49,164 nucleotides of DNA from Scytonema sp. RU_4_4 (lineage in GTDB: Bacteria > Cyanobacteriota > Cyanobacteriia > Cyanobacteriales > Nostocaceae): assembly GCA_012031965.1 (NCBI GenBank), contig JAAUSC010000025.1:1-49164 (forward strand), written 5' to 3'. Made by a program: the position numbers and the translations under genes. The notes under the pieces were generated by a model. That model did not search any database, was not told the origin of the DNA, and saw only the letters and a list, made by a program, of their open reading frames with translations. Positions 15,697 to 24,802 of this stretch are shown one piece after another (position 1 is the stretch's first letter; each line of letters starts with the position of its first letter).

Positions 15697-17577
15697 TTAG
15701 AAACCCCTAGGAGAACCTTCACCACGCGGATCAGCTGCTCCTTCTAATATTCCATCTGGTGTTACGACAATCGAGTTAACATTACCCCAAGGCTCAATTT
15801 GTTTAATTTTGTATCCTCGACGCTGCAACTGGGCAAAAGTCAGAGCTTCTAAACCGAGAGGTTCTACTCTCAATTCATCTGGTAACCACTGATGATGTAT
15901 GCGGGCTGCAGAAACAGCCGCGCCAGCATCCATATTGTATTCCAAGACATTCAACAGAACTTGCAACACAGATGTGATAATAGTACCGCCACCAGGCGCA
16001 CCTACTGCCATACGAAGGTGACCGTTTTCAGTGACAATAGTGGGAGTCATGCTAGATAAAGGTGTTTTACGCGGTGTGATTGCATTCGCTTCTGCTCCCA
16101 CAAGCCCAAATGCATTCCGTACTCCAGGTGCAGCGGCAAAATCATCCATCTCATCATTTAGTAGAATACCAGTCCCTGGCACTACTACTCCAGATCCAAA
16201 ACCGTAGTTGACTGTGAAAGTTAAGCTAACAGCATTGCGTTGTTCATCTACAACTGTCAGATGACTAGTTTCAGGTGATTCATATTTAGGACAGCCAGAC
16301 AAAGGGACAACAAAACAAGAAGATGCAGGGACACGGGGATGTAGAGACGCAAAGAAGGTTTTTCCCCTTGTCCCCCTATCTCCCTCTCCCCTTGTCTTTC
16401 CCTGGTTAGGCTGACTCAACTGCTGCAATGTTTCCTTATCTGCTGGCTTGACTTCACTTGAAGGTGTCGCTCTTTCCATATTGATTTGTTGACGCCGTTT
16501 TTTGGCGTAAGCTCGGCTGATAAGTTGTGCTACAGGAACTTTGACAAAATCTGGATCGCCCAAGTATTTAGAACGATCTGCGTAGGCGATTTTCATTGCT
16601 TCCACCATCAGGTGGAGAGCATCAGGGTGGTGCCATCCTAAAGATTTCAAATCTGTGTCACCAATAATATTTAGAATCTGTAATAGGTGAACACCTCCAG
16701 ATGAAGGAGGTGGCATTGAGCAAACTTTAGCTTTGCGAAAATTGCCACAAATTGGAGTACGCCAGACTGGCTTGTAAGATTTCAGATCCTCAAGAGTTAT
16801 TAAGCCACCGTTTTTTGCCATGTCGGAAGCAATGGTACGAGCAATATTTCCGGTGTAGAAACTTTGGGGGTTTTTCGCAATTTCTCCCAAAGTCCGCGCT
16901 AAATCTCGCTGTACTAACCTTTCTCCAGGACCGAAAAACTCATTGTTGCGAGTAAAAATTGCTCGCGCTGCTGGATTATTAAGAATAACTTGCTTGCGAT
17001 CCTCGTATACTTTTATAGAACGCCAAGTCTGGTTTGAACTGATGATAAACCCATCTTTAGCGAGAGAAATTGCAGGTTTGACCAGTTCTTTCCAAGGCAG
17101 CTTACCATAACGACGATGGACTTCGTACAGTCCCGCAACTGTCCCTGGTGTCGCTACTGCCAAATAACCGTCCACACTGAGATTTGGACGTACCTTACCC
17201 TGAGCATCCAAGTACATATTTCTTGTCGCTTTTAGCGGTGCGCGTTCGCGAAAATCCAACGCCTTCATTTCGCTAGTTTTCGACTGATGCAATAGCAAAA
17301 ACCCACCACCACCAATTCCTGCGGAAAAAGGTTCTACTACAGAAATAGCAAAAGTCGTAGCCACAGCAGCATCAACAGCATTTCCACCTTTGCGTAACAT
17401 CGCAACTCCCGCTTCACTCGCCAGGGGATGAGCTGAAACAACCATCGCTTTTTTTGTGCGTAAGGGTGGGACAATAAATGCTGACGCAGATTTCTGGCTG
17501 TTAAACAGCATTACGGAGAAACAAATATAAAACAAAAAACTTGCAAACCGCGTGCATCGGTCAACAAAAAAATACAT
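15697..17577 (-). CDS. ggt: gamma-glutamyltransferase
   Basis: A 626-residue Ntn-hydrolase precursor that cleaves gamma-glutamyl bonds of glutathione and related peptides, normally in the periplasm. An N-terminal hydrophobic segment (FASFLFYICFSVMLF) fits a signal peptide. The mature fold starts near KKAMVVSAHPLASEAG with GGNAVDAAVA; the catalytic Thr437 lies in PETSHLTVVDE, where the proenzyme cuts itself; downstream are DEMDDFAAAPG and the glycine-rich PLSSMTPTIV. Residues about 394-431, just before Thr437, are a low-complexity insert encoded by repeat DNA and absent from usual family members of about 580 residues. It lies in the linker that ends the large subunit, so processing may be tolerated. 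The gene is alone on the minus strand. Confidence 0.92.
   Translation of the reverse strand: MYFFVDRCTRFASFLFYICFSVMLFNSQKSASAFIVPPLRTKKAMVVSAHPLASEAGVAMLRKGGNAVDAAVATTFAISVVEPFSAGIGGGGFLLLHQSKTSEMKALDFRERAPLKATRNMYLDAQGKVRPNLSVDGYLAVATPGTVAGLYEVHRRYGKLPWKELVKPAISLAKDGFIISSNQTWRSIKVYEDRKQVILNNPAARAIFTRNNEFFGPGERLVQRDLARTLGEIAKNPQSFYTGNIARTIASDMAKNGGLITLEDLKSYKPVWRTPICGNFRKAKVCSMPPPSSGGVHLLQILNIIGDTDLKSLGWHHPDALHLMVEAMKIAYADRSKYLGDPDFVKVPVAQLISRAYAKKRRQQINMERATPSSEVKPADKETLQQLSQPNQGKTRGEGDRGTRGKTFFASLHPRVPASSCFVVPLSGCPKYESPETSHLTVVDEQRNAVSLTFTVNYGFGSGVVVPGTGILLNDEMDDFAAAPGVRNAFGLVGAEANAITPRKTPLSSMTPTIVTENGHLRMAVGAPGGGTIITSVLQVLLNVLEYNMDAGAAVSAARIHHQWLPDELRVEPLGLEALTFAQLQRRGYKIKQIEPWGNVNSIVVTPDGILEGAADPRGEGSPRGF
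16286..16400. repeat. repeat-derived in-frame insert in ggt
   Basis: The plus strand reads GACACGGGGATGTAGAGACG in the middle and ends in C-rich CCCCTTGTCCCCCTATCTCC-like bases, the same purine/pyrimidine-skewed repeat class seen inside the lpxB-like gene at 11569-11705. It encodes roughly residues 394-431 of the enzyme. Exact borders are uncertain. Confidence 0.65.
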
Positions 17578-17629
17578 TTCATGCTCCTTATAGCATTTAT
17601 CTGTTGTTCAATTTTAAAAATAGGAACTT

Positions 17630-18454
17630 TTATAATTTTTGAGCAATATGACAAGCCGAGAGGTACGAAAGCTGAATACTTCCTTCAAATTTTGTCTCTA
17701 TTTTTGCCCTCAAACCTGTAAATAAAGAATCTTTATTCTTTTGCTCTAACTTGAGATATGGCGAGAAAGTTTGTAAAAGAGTCAGATAATCATCAACATT
17801 ATATATAATTTCACAAGGAAAATATTCAAAGACTACATCTTGAAATTGACCTGAGTTAATAACAATTTGTCCAAGCCCTTTAAGTATCTCTTCCTGAGTT
17901 TTCCTATCTTCATATTGTGCAAGCGATGGAGCATAAATTTGATAAACTTCATTCAATGTTTGGTAGACTTCATAGTGAGGTTGAGGTGTCATGTTCCACA
18001 GTAAAATTAAATAACCACTATTCTTTAATGCATCAGCGGCTTTCGGATAGCCTACCTCAGGTGGAATCCAATGAAAAGCATTGGCTGCTAAAACAGCGTT
18101 GAATTTCCCAGGCTCTAACTCCCACTCTTCAAACGAGGTATTGCGAATCTCAACATTAGGATACTGGGCACAATTTTGGCGTGCTAGCTGAGAACATTCT
18201 TGACTTGGTTCAAGACAAACCATTGAGAAACCCAATTTAGCAAATCCTACCGTTGCATTCCCAGGACCACATCCCACTTCCAGGATAGTTGCATTTGAAG
18301 AAAGTTTGGCTAACTCCACAGCACGATCAATGATTTCTTCTGAGTAGCGTGGTCTGACTTTGTTGTAAGCTTCTGCTACTGGAGAATACCAGGTTTTTCT
18401 TTTTTCCAAGTCTTTGGAATACCAGGTTTTGATTGTTTCTTGCAAGTCTTTCAT
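17630..18454 (-). CDS. class I SAM-dependent methyltransferase
   Basis: A 274-residue methyltransferase with a Rossmann-type SAM-binding core: motif I ILEVGCGPGNA near residue 60, the acidic end of strand 2 in MVCLEPS, and the motif IV-like FNAVLAANAFHWIPPE. It is preceded by a short helical region, and the C-terminal half (YFPCEIIYNVDDYLTLLQTF) resembles the substrate-binding cap of small-molecule methyltransferases in the Methyltransf_11/25 group. The phrase AFHWIPPE is common in that group. The substrate cannot be told. The N-terminal lines KTWYSKDLEKRKTWYSP contain a short internal duplication of KTWYS. The gene stands alone on the minus strand downstream of no obvious partner. Confidence 0.83.
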   Translation of the reverse strand: MKDLQETIKTWYSKDLEKRKTWYSPVAEAYNKVRPRYSEEIIDRAVELAKLSSNATILEVGCGPGNATVGFAKLGFSMVCLEPSQECSQLARQNCAQYPNVEIRNTSFEEWELEPGKFNAVLAANAFHWIPPEVGYPKAADALKNSGYLILLWNMTPQPHYEVYQTLNEVYQIYAPSLAQYEDRKTQEEILKGLGQIVINSGQFQDVVFEYFPCEIIYNVDDYLTLLQTFSPYLKLEQKNKDSLFTGLRAKIETKFEGSIQLSYLSACHIAQKL

Positions 18455-18522
18455 GAACTCTTTGGACGTGCTTTTGCTTTATGATATTATGCTCGGCAAA
18501 TGATATATCATAGAAATTGTGT

Positions 18523-18576
18523 GTAGTAAAGGCTTTAGTCCTTGTTCTGGTGGAAGAAGACTAAAGTCCTCACTAC
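18523..18576. repeat. 54-bp imperfect palindrome
   Basis: GTAGTAAAGGCTTTAGTC and GACTAAAGTCCTCACTAC form the arms of an imperfect inverted repeat between the methyltransferase and devA genes. It is a small interspersed palindrome of a kind common in these genomes; as it lies just beyond the devA stop codon it could act as a transcript end, but no T tract follows on the minus strand. Confidence 0.6.
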
Positions 18577-18589
18577 GATTTTTGCACGG

Positions 18590-19273
18590 TTATTCAATTG
18601 GACATGATATACGACCATCTTCCATATGCACAATGCGATCCGCAATATCTAAAATGCGGTTGTCGTGAGTCACAAGTAAAACAGAACAGCCTTCTTCCTT
18701 TGCAAGACGCTGGATGATATCAACAACATCTCGACCCGTTTTTCTGTCTAGCGATGCTGTGGGTTCATCTGCAAGTAACAATCTGGGTTGAGCAACCAAG
18801 GCGCGGGCGATCGCCACTCGTTGCTGTTGTCCTCCTGACAAATTCGCTGGGTAAGACTCTACTTTATCGCTTAGTCCGACTGCTTGCAGTGTTGCGACAG
18901 CTCGTTGTCGATACTCCTTTTTAGGAATTTCTGGATGCAGTTTCAGAGACATACGGACATTCCCATAAGCGGTTAGGCACTTTAGCAGGTTGTGGTGTTG
19001 GAAGATAAACCCAATGTTGTTACGAACTTTAGTAAGTTGTCCTTTATTGATACCTCGTAGTTCTCTACCAAGAACTTTTAAACTACCCTCCTGTACAGAG
19101 CGCAATCCTCCAATGAGTGATAATAATGTTGTCTTACCACTACCAGAGGGACCTGTGAGGATGACAATTTCTCCTGGGTATATGTCTAAATTCACATCGT
19201 TGAGTACAGGTTTACGTAATGTTCCTTGACCGAAAGAGTGATTGAGATTGTAGACAGCAACAGTAGATTCCAT
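18590..19273 (-). CDS. devA: DevA-family ABC exporter ATPase
   Basis: A 227-residue ATPase with Walker A GPSGSGKTT, signature LSGGQQQR, Walker B RLLLADEP and the H-loop LLVTHDNRILDIADR. It belongs to the MacB/LolD-like group and most resembles DevA, the motor of the DevBCA exporter that works with a TolC-type outer-membrane channel to export heterocyst glycolipids in Anabaena. It is the last gene of a minus-strand devB-devC-devA order. Nostocales carry several paralogous dev operons with different or unknown cargos, so glycolipid export is not certain for this one. The gap to devC is about 150 bases and contains a CGCAGAGGCGCAGAGGACAC interspersed repeat. Confidence 0.87.
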   Translation of the reverse strand: MESTVAVYNLNHSFGQGTLRKPVLNDVNLDIYPGEIVILTGPSGSGKTTLLSLIGGLRSVQEGSLKVLGRELRGINKGQLTKVRNNIGFIFQHHNLLKCLTAYGNVRMSLKLHPEIPKKEYRQRAVATLQAVGLSDKVESYPANLSGGQQQRVAIARALVAQPRLLLADEPTASLDRKTGRDVVDIIQRLAKEEGCSVLLVTHDNRILDIADRIVHMEDGRISCPIE

Positions 19274-19420
19274 AGTATAGTTCTTTCACTTCTCACGACT
19301 CACGACTAACCAGTTCCCATCAGAAGAATACCTATTTTTTAACCGCAGAGGCGCAGAGGACACAGAGAAAGGAGTCAATCACTATAGGTAATCTTAGATC
19401 GGGAAGGGAGTAAGCAGTTC

Positions 19421-20704
19421 TTAAAACACATCGGCTGGGTCAGCAGAGCGAAGTTTGCTTGTGGCGATCGCACCTGATACTGCACACATGACTAGGGTAA
19501 GAATAAATACTTGAATAGCTACACTCACTTTCATGGTTAAAGGGATTCTTGTGAGTGTGACTAGCAATTGATAGAGACCGACTGAGGCGATAAAGCCAGG
19601 GATAAACCCCATGACACCAAGAATAATGGCTTCTTGAAGTACAACCATAAGCAGTGAGCGATCAGAATAACCCATTGCCTTAAGGGTGGCGTATTCGGAA
19701 AGGTGGTCGCTAATATCAGCGTAAAGAACTTGATAAAGGATGATGACTCCAACTACGAAGCCTACAATAGTACCAAATTTTAGGATAACACCCTCTGGTT
19801 GTGAGGCATGAAATTGCTGTTCCCGCTGAATTAATTCCTTACGAGTCAGGATAGTAACATCTTTGGGAAGGCGATCGCGCAGCTTTGCTTGCACTGTTTC
19901 GATATTTGCTCCTTTTTCTACGGTGAGAACTCCTATCCTGACTTGTTGAAGACTCTTTTGCCCGTTGCGTTGAGCATAATTCCAGTCACTCATGATAACA
20001 TTACCTTTATCATTTATGGTGCTGCCCATATTGAAGAGTCCAACAACATAGGTGCGGTGATTGTCCATGATAGTTGCTATCTCTTCACGCTTATTAAGTA
20101 GCTTTGGGATATCTCCAAGAGACGGTTGGGAAAGGCGATCAAACAATACAGCATCTGGAATAGCGAGTTTTGCCAATTGTTGATTGACTTCTGGTATATT
20201 GAGTGTTGAAGATTGAGCAGGGTTAAAGGCAATAACTCTAACTTCGTTGCCAAAAGGACGCGAGCGTGAACGTTTTTCTTTGTTAAGATAACCTTCTCCA
20301 GAAAAAGAGACTTGATTAGGATTCACCCAATTTGCTCTGCCAATATAAATTGGGCTGACAGAGGCGACACCTTCTACCGCAGCAGCTTGATAAAGATAAG
20401 CGCGAGGAAAAGATATCCTAAATAATAAACTTGGACTAAATGAGGAGACTAACAGCAAATCTCCTCCCAAACTGTCATGAAGCTTGATTGATCCATCGAT
20501 CAACATTGCTAGAAGTCCTAGCTGACTAAACATGAGGATGTTGGCAAAGCAAACGCCTGTTGTTGCGACAGCAAGGCGAACCTTTTGATGAGACAATTGC
20601 GCCCAAGCAAGTGGAGTCTCAAAATCAAGGTTTTTGAAGAACGATTTGAAATAGGGAAATTTCATCATCAAAGCAAATAGAGGACAAATCAATTCAAAAT
20701 TCAA
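19421..20704 (-). CDS. devC: DevC-family ABC exporter permease
   Basis: A permease of the FtsX/MacB-like DevC group, up to 427 residues. Near residue 45 is a first membrane segment (LAVATTGVCFANILMF), then a large periplasmic domain, then three membrane segments towards the C-terminus (IVGFVVGVIILYQVLY, AIILGVMGFIPGFIASVGLY, VAIQVFILTLVMCAVSGAIA). The sentence LKAMGYSDRSLL is a family hallmark. The true start may be the ATG at 20668 or 20665 (MKFPYFKSFF) rather than 20704; no strong ribosome binding site decides. It forms the membrane path of the tripartite exporter with DevB and DevA. A MITE-like repeat separates it from devB. Confidence 0.87.
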   Translation of the reverse strand: MNFELICPLFALMMKFPYFKSFFKNLDFETPLAWAQLSHQKVRLAVATTGVCFANILMFSQLGLLAMLIDGSIKLHDSLGGDLLLVSSFSPSLLFRISFPRAYLYQAAAVEGVASVSPIYIGRANWVNPNQVSFSGEGYLNKEKRSRSRPFGNEVRVIAFNPAQSSTLNIPEVNQQLAKLAIPDAVLFDRLSQPSLGDIPKLLNKREEIATIMDNHRTYVVGLFNMGSTINDKGNVIMSDWNYAQRNGQKSLQQVRIGVLTVEKGANIETVQAKLRDRLPKDVTILTRKELIQREQQFHASQPEGVILKFGTIVGFVVGVIILYQVLYADISDHLSEYATLKAMGYSDRSLLMVVLQEAIILGVMGFIPGFIASVGLYQLLVTLTRIPLTMKVSVAIQVFILTLVMCAVSGAIATSKLRSADPADVF

Positions 20705-20712
20705 AATTTAGC

Positions 20713-20813
20713 AGGACTTACGCAAAGAAACCCGGTTTCTGCTAAAAATCATCTGTTTCGCAACCAAATACGAACAAAGAAACTGGGTTTCTAGAAGGTG
20801 GTGCGTAAGTCCT
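20713..20813. mobile_element. 101-bp MITE-like element between devB and devC
   Basis: Perfect 12-base terminal inverted repeats, AGGACTTACGCA (20713-20724) and TGCGTAAGTCCT (20802-20813), enclose internal inverted segments (AGAAACCCGG / AACTGGGTTTCT). It has no coding capacity. Short elements with these ends are familiar from cyanobacterial genomes and look like non-autonomous transposon derivatives. The whole element can fold into a long hairpin within the operon mRNA. Confidence 0.75.
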
Positions 20814-20837
20814 ATTTAGAATTTCTCTATCTCTTCC

Positions 20838-22043
20838 TCACTGGGAATCAGTGTCAATCTTGACTCTTACTTGCATACCCGTGAGAGCAGCGATTTTAGG
20901 ACTATCTTGTGAACCTATGCGGATTTTGACTTCTACTACGCGAGCATTAACATCATTGGTTGGGTTACTTTGGTCTTGATTCAAACGGGTTTTACCGATT
21001 TGTAGACCAATTTGGTCAACTTTTCCTTGAATTTCTCCTTGAAAACCGCCGTATTCGCTGATTACTATAGCTTGCTGTCCTAGACGTATTTGAGTAATAT
21101 CGGTTTCGTAGACTTCAGCAATCGCATACATTTGGTTTGTCCTCCCCAGTTCTGCTATCCCTTCTTGAGTACTGACGAGTTCTCCAACGCGGGTGTTGAT
21201 TCTTAAGATTTGTCCTGCAATTGGGACTCGCACTTGGGTGTTATCTAATTCAGCTTTGCGCTGTTCTACCTGAATGAGGGCTTGCTCTAATTCAGCTTTG
21301 GCAATTTCTACATCAACAGGACGCACCTCCTGTAATCTCCCTAAATTTGCTTGTTCTTTAGTAAGTTGTGCCTGTAAAGTTGTCTTGGTATTTTCTAATT
21401 CAGCTTTGTTGACTGCAAGAGTTGCTGTCGCTTTGTCAAACTCCTCTTGTGTATTATCTAAGTCAGATGTGCTGATAGCTCCTTCCTTTGACAAAGCAAG
21501 ATTACGCTGATATTTCAACTTAGCATTGCGCAGAGTCGCTTCAACTTGAGCGATCGCCGCTTCTCTTTGTTTCGTTTCAGAACGAAGACGAGCCTCTAAC
21601 TCAGCGATCGCAGCACGTTGAGCTGCAATTTCTCCCTGTTTCACGTCTCCCTGTTGGGTTTTCAGCAATTGTGCCCGCTTTATGGCAACATTTGCTTTAG
21701 CATCCCTCAGTTGTTGTTCAGCTCTATCCTTTCCTTGAAGGACAGCAATGATTTGATTTGCTTTGACAAACTCACCTTCCTTCACAAAGATTTGGTTAAC
21801 CCGACTGTCTTGAGCATTGGCGACTGAAATCTTGATAACATCGCCCATTGGGACTAATTTACCAAGAGCAACGACTCGACTAGTAGAGTTCAGATTTGTT
21901 GGAGAAGGAGTTGGGGAGGTATTATTCTGTGCTTGGATTGTACCGCTACAAGCAGTACACAAACAAAGAATAACTGTGTAAGTCACACGCAGACAAAGAT
22001 GAAAACAGACACCTCGGGTCAATCCATGTTTGAGTTGAACCAT
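20838..22043 (-). CDS. devB: DevB-family membrane fusion protein
   Basis: A 401-residue HlyD-type adaptor that links the inner-membrane DevCA complex to a TolC-like outer-membrane channel. An N-terminal hydrophobic segment (YTVILCLCTACSG) may be a signal anchor or lipobox. Then come a lipoyl half-motif (VNQIFVKEGEFVKANQIIAVL), a long alpha-helical hairpin rich in Ala, Glu and Gln (about residues 110-265), the second lipoyl half (VRVPIAGQILRINTRVGE) and the beta-barrel part (QIRLGQQAIVISEY). It is the first gene of the operon. The long coiled-coil hairpin is expected to reach across the periplasm. Confidence 0.88.
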   Translation of the reverse strand: MVQLKHGLTRGVCFHLCLRVTYTVILCLCTACSGTIQAQNNTSPTPSPTNLNSTSRVVALGKLVPMGDVIKISVANAQDSRVNQIFVKEGEFVKANQIIAVLQGKDRAEQQLRDAKANVAIKRAQLLKTQQGDVKQGEIAAQRAAIAELEARLRSETKQREAAIAQVEATLRNAKLKYQRNLALSKEGAISTSDLDNTQEEFDKATATLAVNKAELENTKTTLQAQLTKEQANLGRLQEVRPVDVEIAKAELEQALIQVEQRKAELDNTQVRVPIAGQILRINTRVGELVSTQEGIAELGRTNQMYAIAEVYETDITQIRLGQQAIVISEYGGFQGEIQGKVDQIGLQIGKTRLNQDQSNPTNDVNARVVEVKIRIGSQDSPKIAALTGMQVRVKIDTDSQ

Positions 22044-22337
22044 AATGATAGCGGTTCTCAGTGGATATAATATAGCGGGGGTGTGGAAAACGAAATAACG
22101 TGCCTAAAGACTTATAAACGTTTAATTTATCAAAGTTTTACTAAGTATAAATTCTTGTAATACAATTCTTGTAATAAATTGAAACTACAGACGAGTTAGA
22201 CTCAACAGACATCTGCAAAGTTCCCAGTTGATAAATTATAAGCTGGAAAAGAAAGGAGTCAGAAGAACTGTACTTAGAAAAGGTTAAAATCTTAAACATT
22301 GACTTATCCTGACTCCTAAAGTCCAACTTTTTAACCT

Positions 22338-23084
22338 TTAATTTCGACTAACAAATACAAATCCTCGAGTTTTACCAGAAGTTGGATCAGGCGTTGTTGC
22401 CATAGCCTTCCACAAATCTGCTGTTTTCACCCAAACAGGTGGATATTTGTAACGAGAAACATCCATGATTAAAAATCTATCTGTTTTCTCGTTATATGCT
22501 GCTAGAGGTGAAATATGTCCACCTTTTTCTTGTCCAATTTCTTTACGTAAATAATTAACTAAGACAAAATTACCTGGCTGCTTCAAATTTTCCGATGCCA
22601 GTTTTTTAAAAACTTGTAGGTTAGTATCACCCGCGTGGTAAACCTTTACTTTCACACCATAACTACCTAAGAATTGTCCTATTTGTTTAAGCGTCATACC
22701 CATACGAGAAACAACCTCGGGCGCTAACACTTTTCGGGTAGCTTCGTTATTAAAAAAATTTTCTTGAGTAAACACACGGTAGGGAGAATACTGCGGCGCT
22801 TCTGGTGCAGGAATTTGCAAACCATTCAGCACCATAACGATGCTCGCAACCCCACAATATGCCTGATTATGTTGAGTGACAAACTGCATGCTGAGTGGAA
22901 AGAAATCTTCTCTTGATTGACTTTCAACTAATAATTTTTCACCTTCATCTGAATTGAAGCTGATTAAATTCTGAGGCAGAGTGAGTGTTTGAGCAAAGAC
23001 ACTTCCAGCAGCCACAAAAGCACCTATTATTAAAGCCTTAAGAGGGATTTTGATAGTTTTGAGTAAATTGTTCTTCATAGTCAT
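22338..23084 (-). CDS. phytochelatin-synthase-like protein
   Basis: A 248-residue papain-fold protein of the prokaryotic phytochelatin synthase family. The triad is present: Cys77 in NQAYCGVAS, His190 in KGGHISPLAAYN and Asp208 in FLIMDVSRYKYPP. A signal peptide (ALIIGAFVAAGSVFA, cut near residue 31) points to export. Bacterial members such as the Nostoc enzyme hydrolyse glutathione to gamma-Glu-Cys and make little phytochelatin because they lack the C-terminal sensor domain, which is absent here too. The gene is alone between devB and an osmoprotectant-type transporter. Gamma-glutamyltransferase lies 5 kb downstream on the same strand, so both could act on extracytoplasmic glutathione. Confidence 0.88.
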   Translation of the reverse strand: MTMKNNLLKTIKIPLKALIIGAFVAAGSVFAQTLTLPQNLISFNSDEGEKLLVESQSREDFFPLSMQFVTQHNQAYCGVASIVMVLNGLQIPAPEAPQYSPYRVFTQENFFNNEATRKVLAPEVVSRMGMTLKQIGQFLGSYGVKVKVYHAGDTNLQVFKKLASENLKQPGNFVLVNYLRKEIGQEKGGHISPLAAYNEKTDRFLIMDVSRYKYPPVWVKTADLWKAMATTPDPTSGKTRGFVFVSRN

Positions 23085-23165
23085 CTGTTCTGAAAGAATC
23101 TATAATAGAACACTTTACCAAAACGAGAACGCATTAGATAAGGATAAACGAAGCGACGGAGATAA

Positions 23166-24077
23166 TTAGGCTAAACCCTTGGCTTTGCGAAACTCGCTGA
23201 CAACTTCTTTAACATCACGTAACTCGCCCTCAACCAAATAGTTTAACTGGCGCATTTCATCTGCCGAAAATTTTCCCACAAGTTGGGCGATCGCCTTCCT
23301 TAATTGCGGGTATTTTTGCAAACTTGCTTTACGTACTATTGGAGTCGCTTCATAAGGTGGAAAATACTGCTTATCATCCTTTAACACAACTAAACCCAAG
23401 CGAGAAATTTGCCCATCAGTCGAATTGCCATTTACCATGTCTACTTGCTTTTGCACCAGCGCTCGATAGATTAACCCCAAATCCATGATGCGAGGAGAAT
23501 GGGCAAAGCGTAAACCGTAGGTTTTAGCCAATCCAGGAAAACCATCTTCTCTTTCTATAAATTCGTAGCTACAACCACCACGCCATTGAGGTGTATACTG
23601 AGCAGCTTCAGAAAGAGTTGTCATATTGTAACGCCTTGCATCTTCGCCGCGTATAGTCATCACAAAAGTGTTTTCAAAGCCCAAGGATTCCATCACTTCT
23701 AAATTGAACTGTTGGGCGTAAGCTTGTTTTAAACGTTGATAAACTTCTTTTGGATCACTAATTGCTTTTTGCTTCAAAATTCCAGTAAAAGCCGTACCTG
23801 TGTATTCAACATAGGCATCAATTTTGCCAGCAGTCATTGCTTTATGAGTCACAAAAGAACTCGTAAAGCGGCGACGTTCAACTTTTAAATTTGTCGTTGC
23901 TTCTATTTGCTGCGCCAAAAGTTCGCTTAAAATATCTTGTTCAGTAAAACCCTTGGAAGCAACAACAATATCTCCACCACCACTGCCATTTGTGTTGGGA
24001 TTACAACTAGCAATTCCCAATACCAAAACAAAAGTTAAAAGGAAAAAGGCAAAAATTTTTTTCAATTTTTTTTTCAT
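23166..24077 (-). CDS. osmoprotectant ABC transporter substrate-binding lipoprotein
   Basis: A 303-residue solute-binding protein of the OpuAC/OsmF type, which binds quaternary amines such as glycine betaine or choline. It starts with a lysine-rich lipoprotein signal MKKKLKKIFAFFLLTF and the lipobox GIASC, placing it on the outer face of the inner membrane. The domain opens with IVVASKGFTEQDILSELLAQ, a clear family mark; later GGCSYEFIEREDGFPGL and MVNGNSTDGQI form ligand-loop regions. It is the last gene of an ATPase-permease-binding-protein operon. The ligand is predicted by family only. Confidence 0.88.
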   Translation of the reverse strand: MKKKLKKIFAFFLLTFVLVLGIASCNPNTNGSGGGDIVVASKGFTEQDILSELLAQQIEATTNLKVERRRFTSSFVTHKAMTAGKIDAYVEYTGTAFTGILKQKAISDPKEVYQRLKQAYAQQFNLEVMESLGFENTFVMTIRGEDARRYNMTTLSEAAQYTPQWRGGCSYEFIEREDGFPGLAKTYGLRFAHSPRIMDLGLIYRALVQKQVDMVNGNSTDGQISRLGLVVLKDDKQYFPPYEATPIVRKASLQKYPQLRKAIAQLVGKFSADEMRQLNYLVEGELRDVKEVVSEFRKAKGLA

Positions 24078-24142
24078 TTATCTCTCTTCCTCCTCCTCTG
24101 TGATCTCTCTTGCCTGGTGCGGTTTATTCATGACAACACACC

Positions 24143-24802
24143 CTACTTTCTTGTAATTTTCAATTTCCCCTCCAACCAACCAATGCCAAAATCAGCAACT
24201 AAAGCAATGATCGCCGCAGGAATCGCACCAGCTAAAAGTAACTGATTATTCACCACTGCAATACCTCGAAAAATTAACTCCCCTAAACCACCAGCACCAA
24301 TGGCTGCAGCAATAGTAGCAATCCCAATCGCAATCACTGTCGCCACCCGCACTCCTGCCAAAATCACACTCAGCGCCAAGGGAATTTCCACCTGAAGCAA
24401 TAGTTCTCTATCTGTCATTCCCATCCCTCGCCCAGCTTCAATGATGGCAGAATCCACTCCAGTGATACCCGTATAAGTATTGCGAATTATCGGTAATAGA
24501 GAATACAGAGTCAAAGCAACAATTGCAGGGCTTGCTCCAATTCCGCCGATACCAGGTACGGGAATAAGCAAGCCAAATAGCGCCAGACTGGGAACAGTTT
24601 GCAGAATATTCGCAATCCCAAGAATAGGTTGGCGGAGGTTTTTGCGTCGGGTAATTAATATACCAAGCGGAATACCTACGAGAGTGGCAATCCCGATAGA
24701 AACCACTACTAGCAGCAAGTGTTCTAGAGTGCGTTCCAGGATTTCCGAGGCATATTTTATCAAGAAGAAGTCATTAAAATTCATAGCGTTGGTTTGAGAC
24801 AT
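24143..24802 (-). CDS. osmoprotectant ABC transporter permease
   Basis: A 219-residue inner-membrane permease of the OpuBB/ProW type with about five membrane segments (LLLVVSIGIATLVGIPLGIL, IVALTLYSLLPIIRN, ALSVILAGVRVATVIAIGIA, LLLAGAIPAAIIALVADFGI). The EAA coupling loop, IEAGRGMGMTDRELL, is well conserved. It overlaps the upstream ATPase gene by 22 bases on the same strand, so they are co-translated, and it precedes the binding-protein gene. The three together make a complete importer, likely for a quaternary-amine compatible solute. Confidence 0.9.
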   Translation of the reverse strand: MSQTNAMNFNDFFLIKYASEILERTLEHLLLVVVSIGIATLVGIPLGILITRRKNLRQPILGIANILQTVPSLALFGLLIPVPGIGGIGASPAIVALTLYSLLPIIRNTYTGITGVDSAIIEAGRGMGMTDRELLLQVEIPLALSVILAGVRVATVIAIGIATIAAAIGAGGLGELIFRGIAVVNNQLLLAGAIPAAIIALVADFGIGWLEGKLKITRK

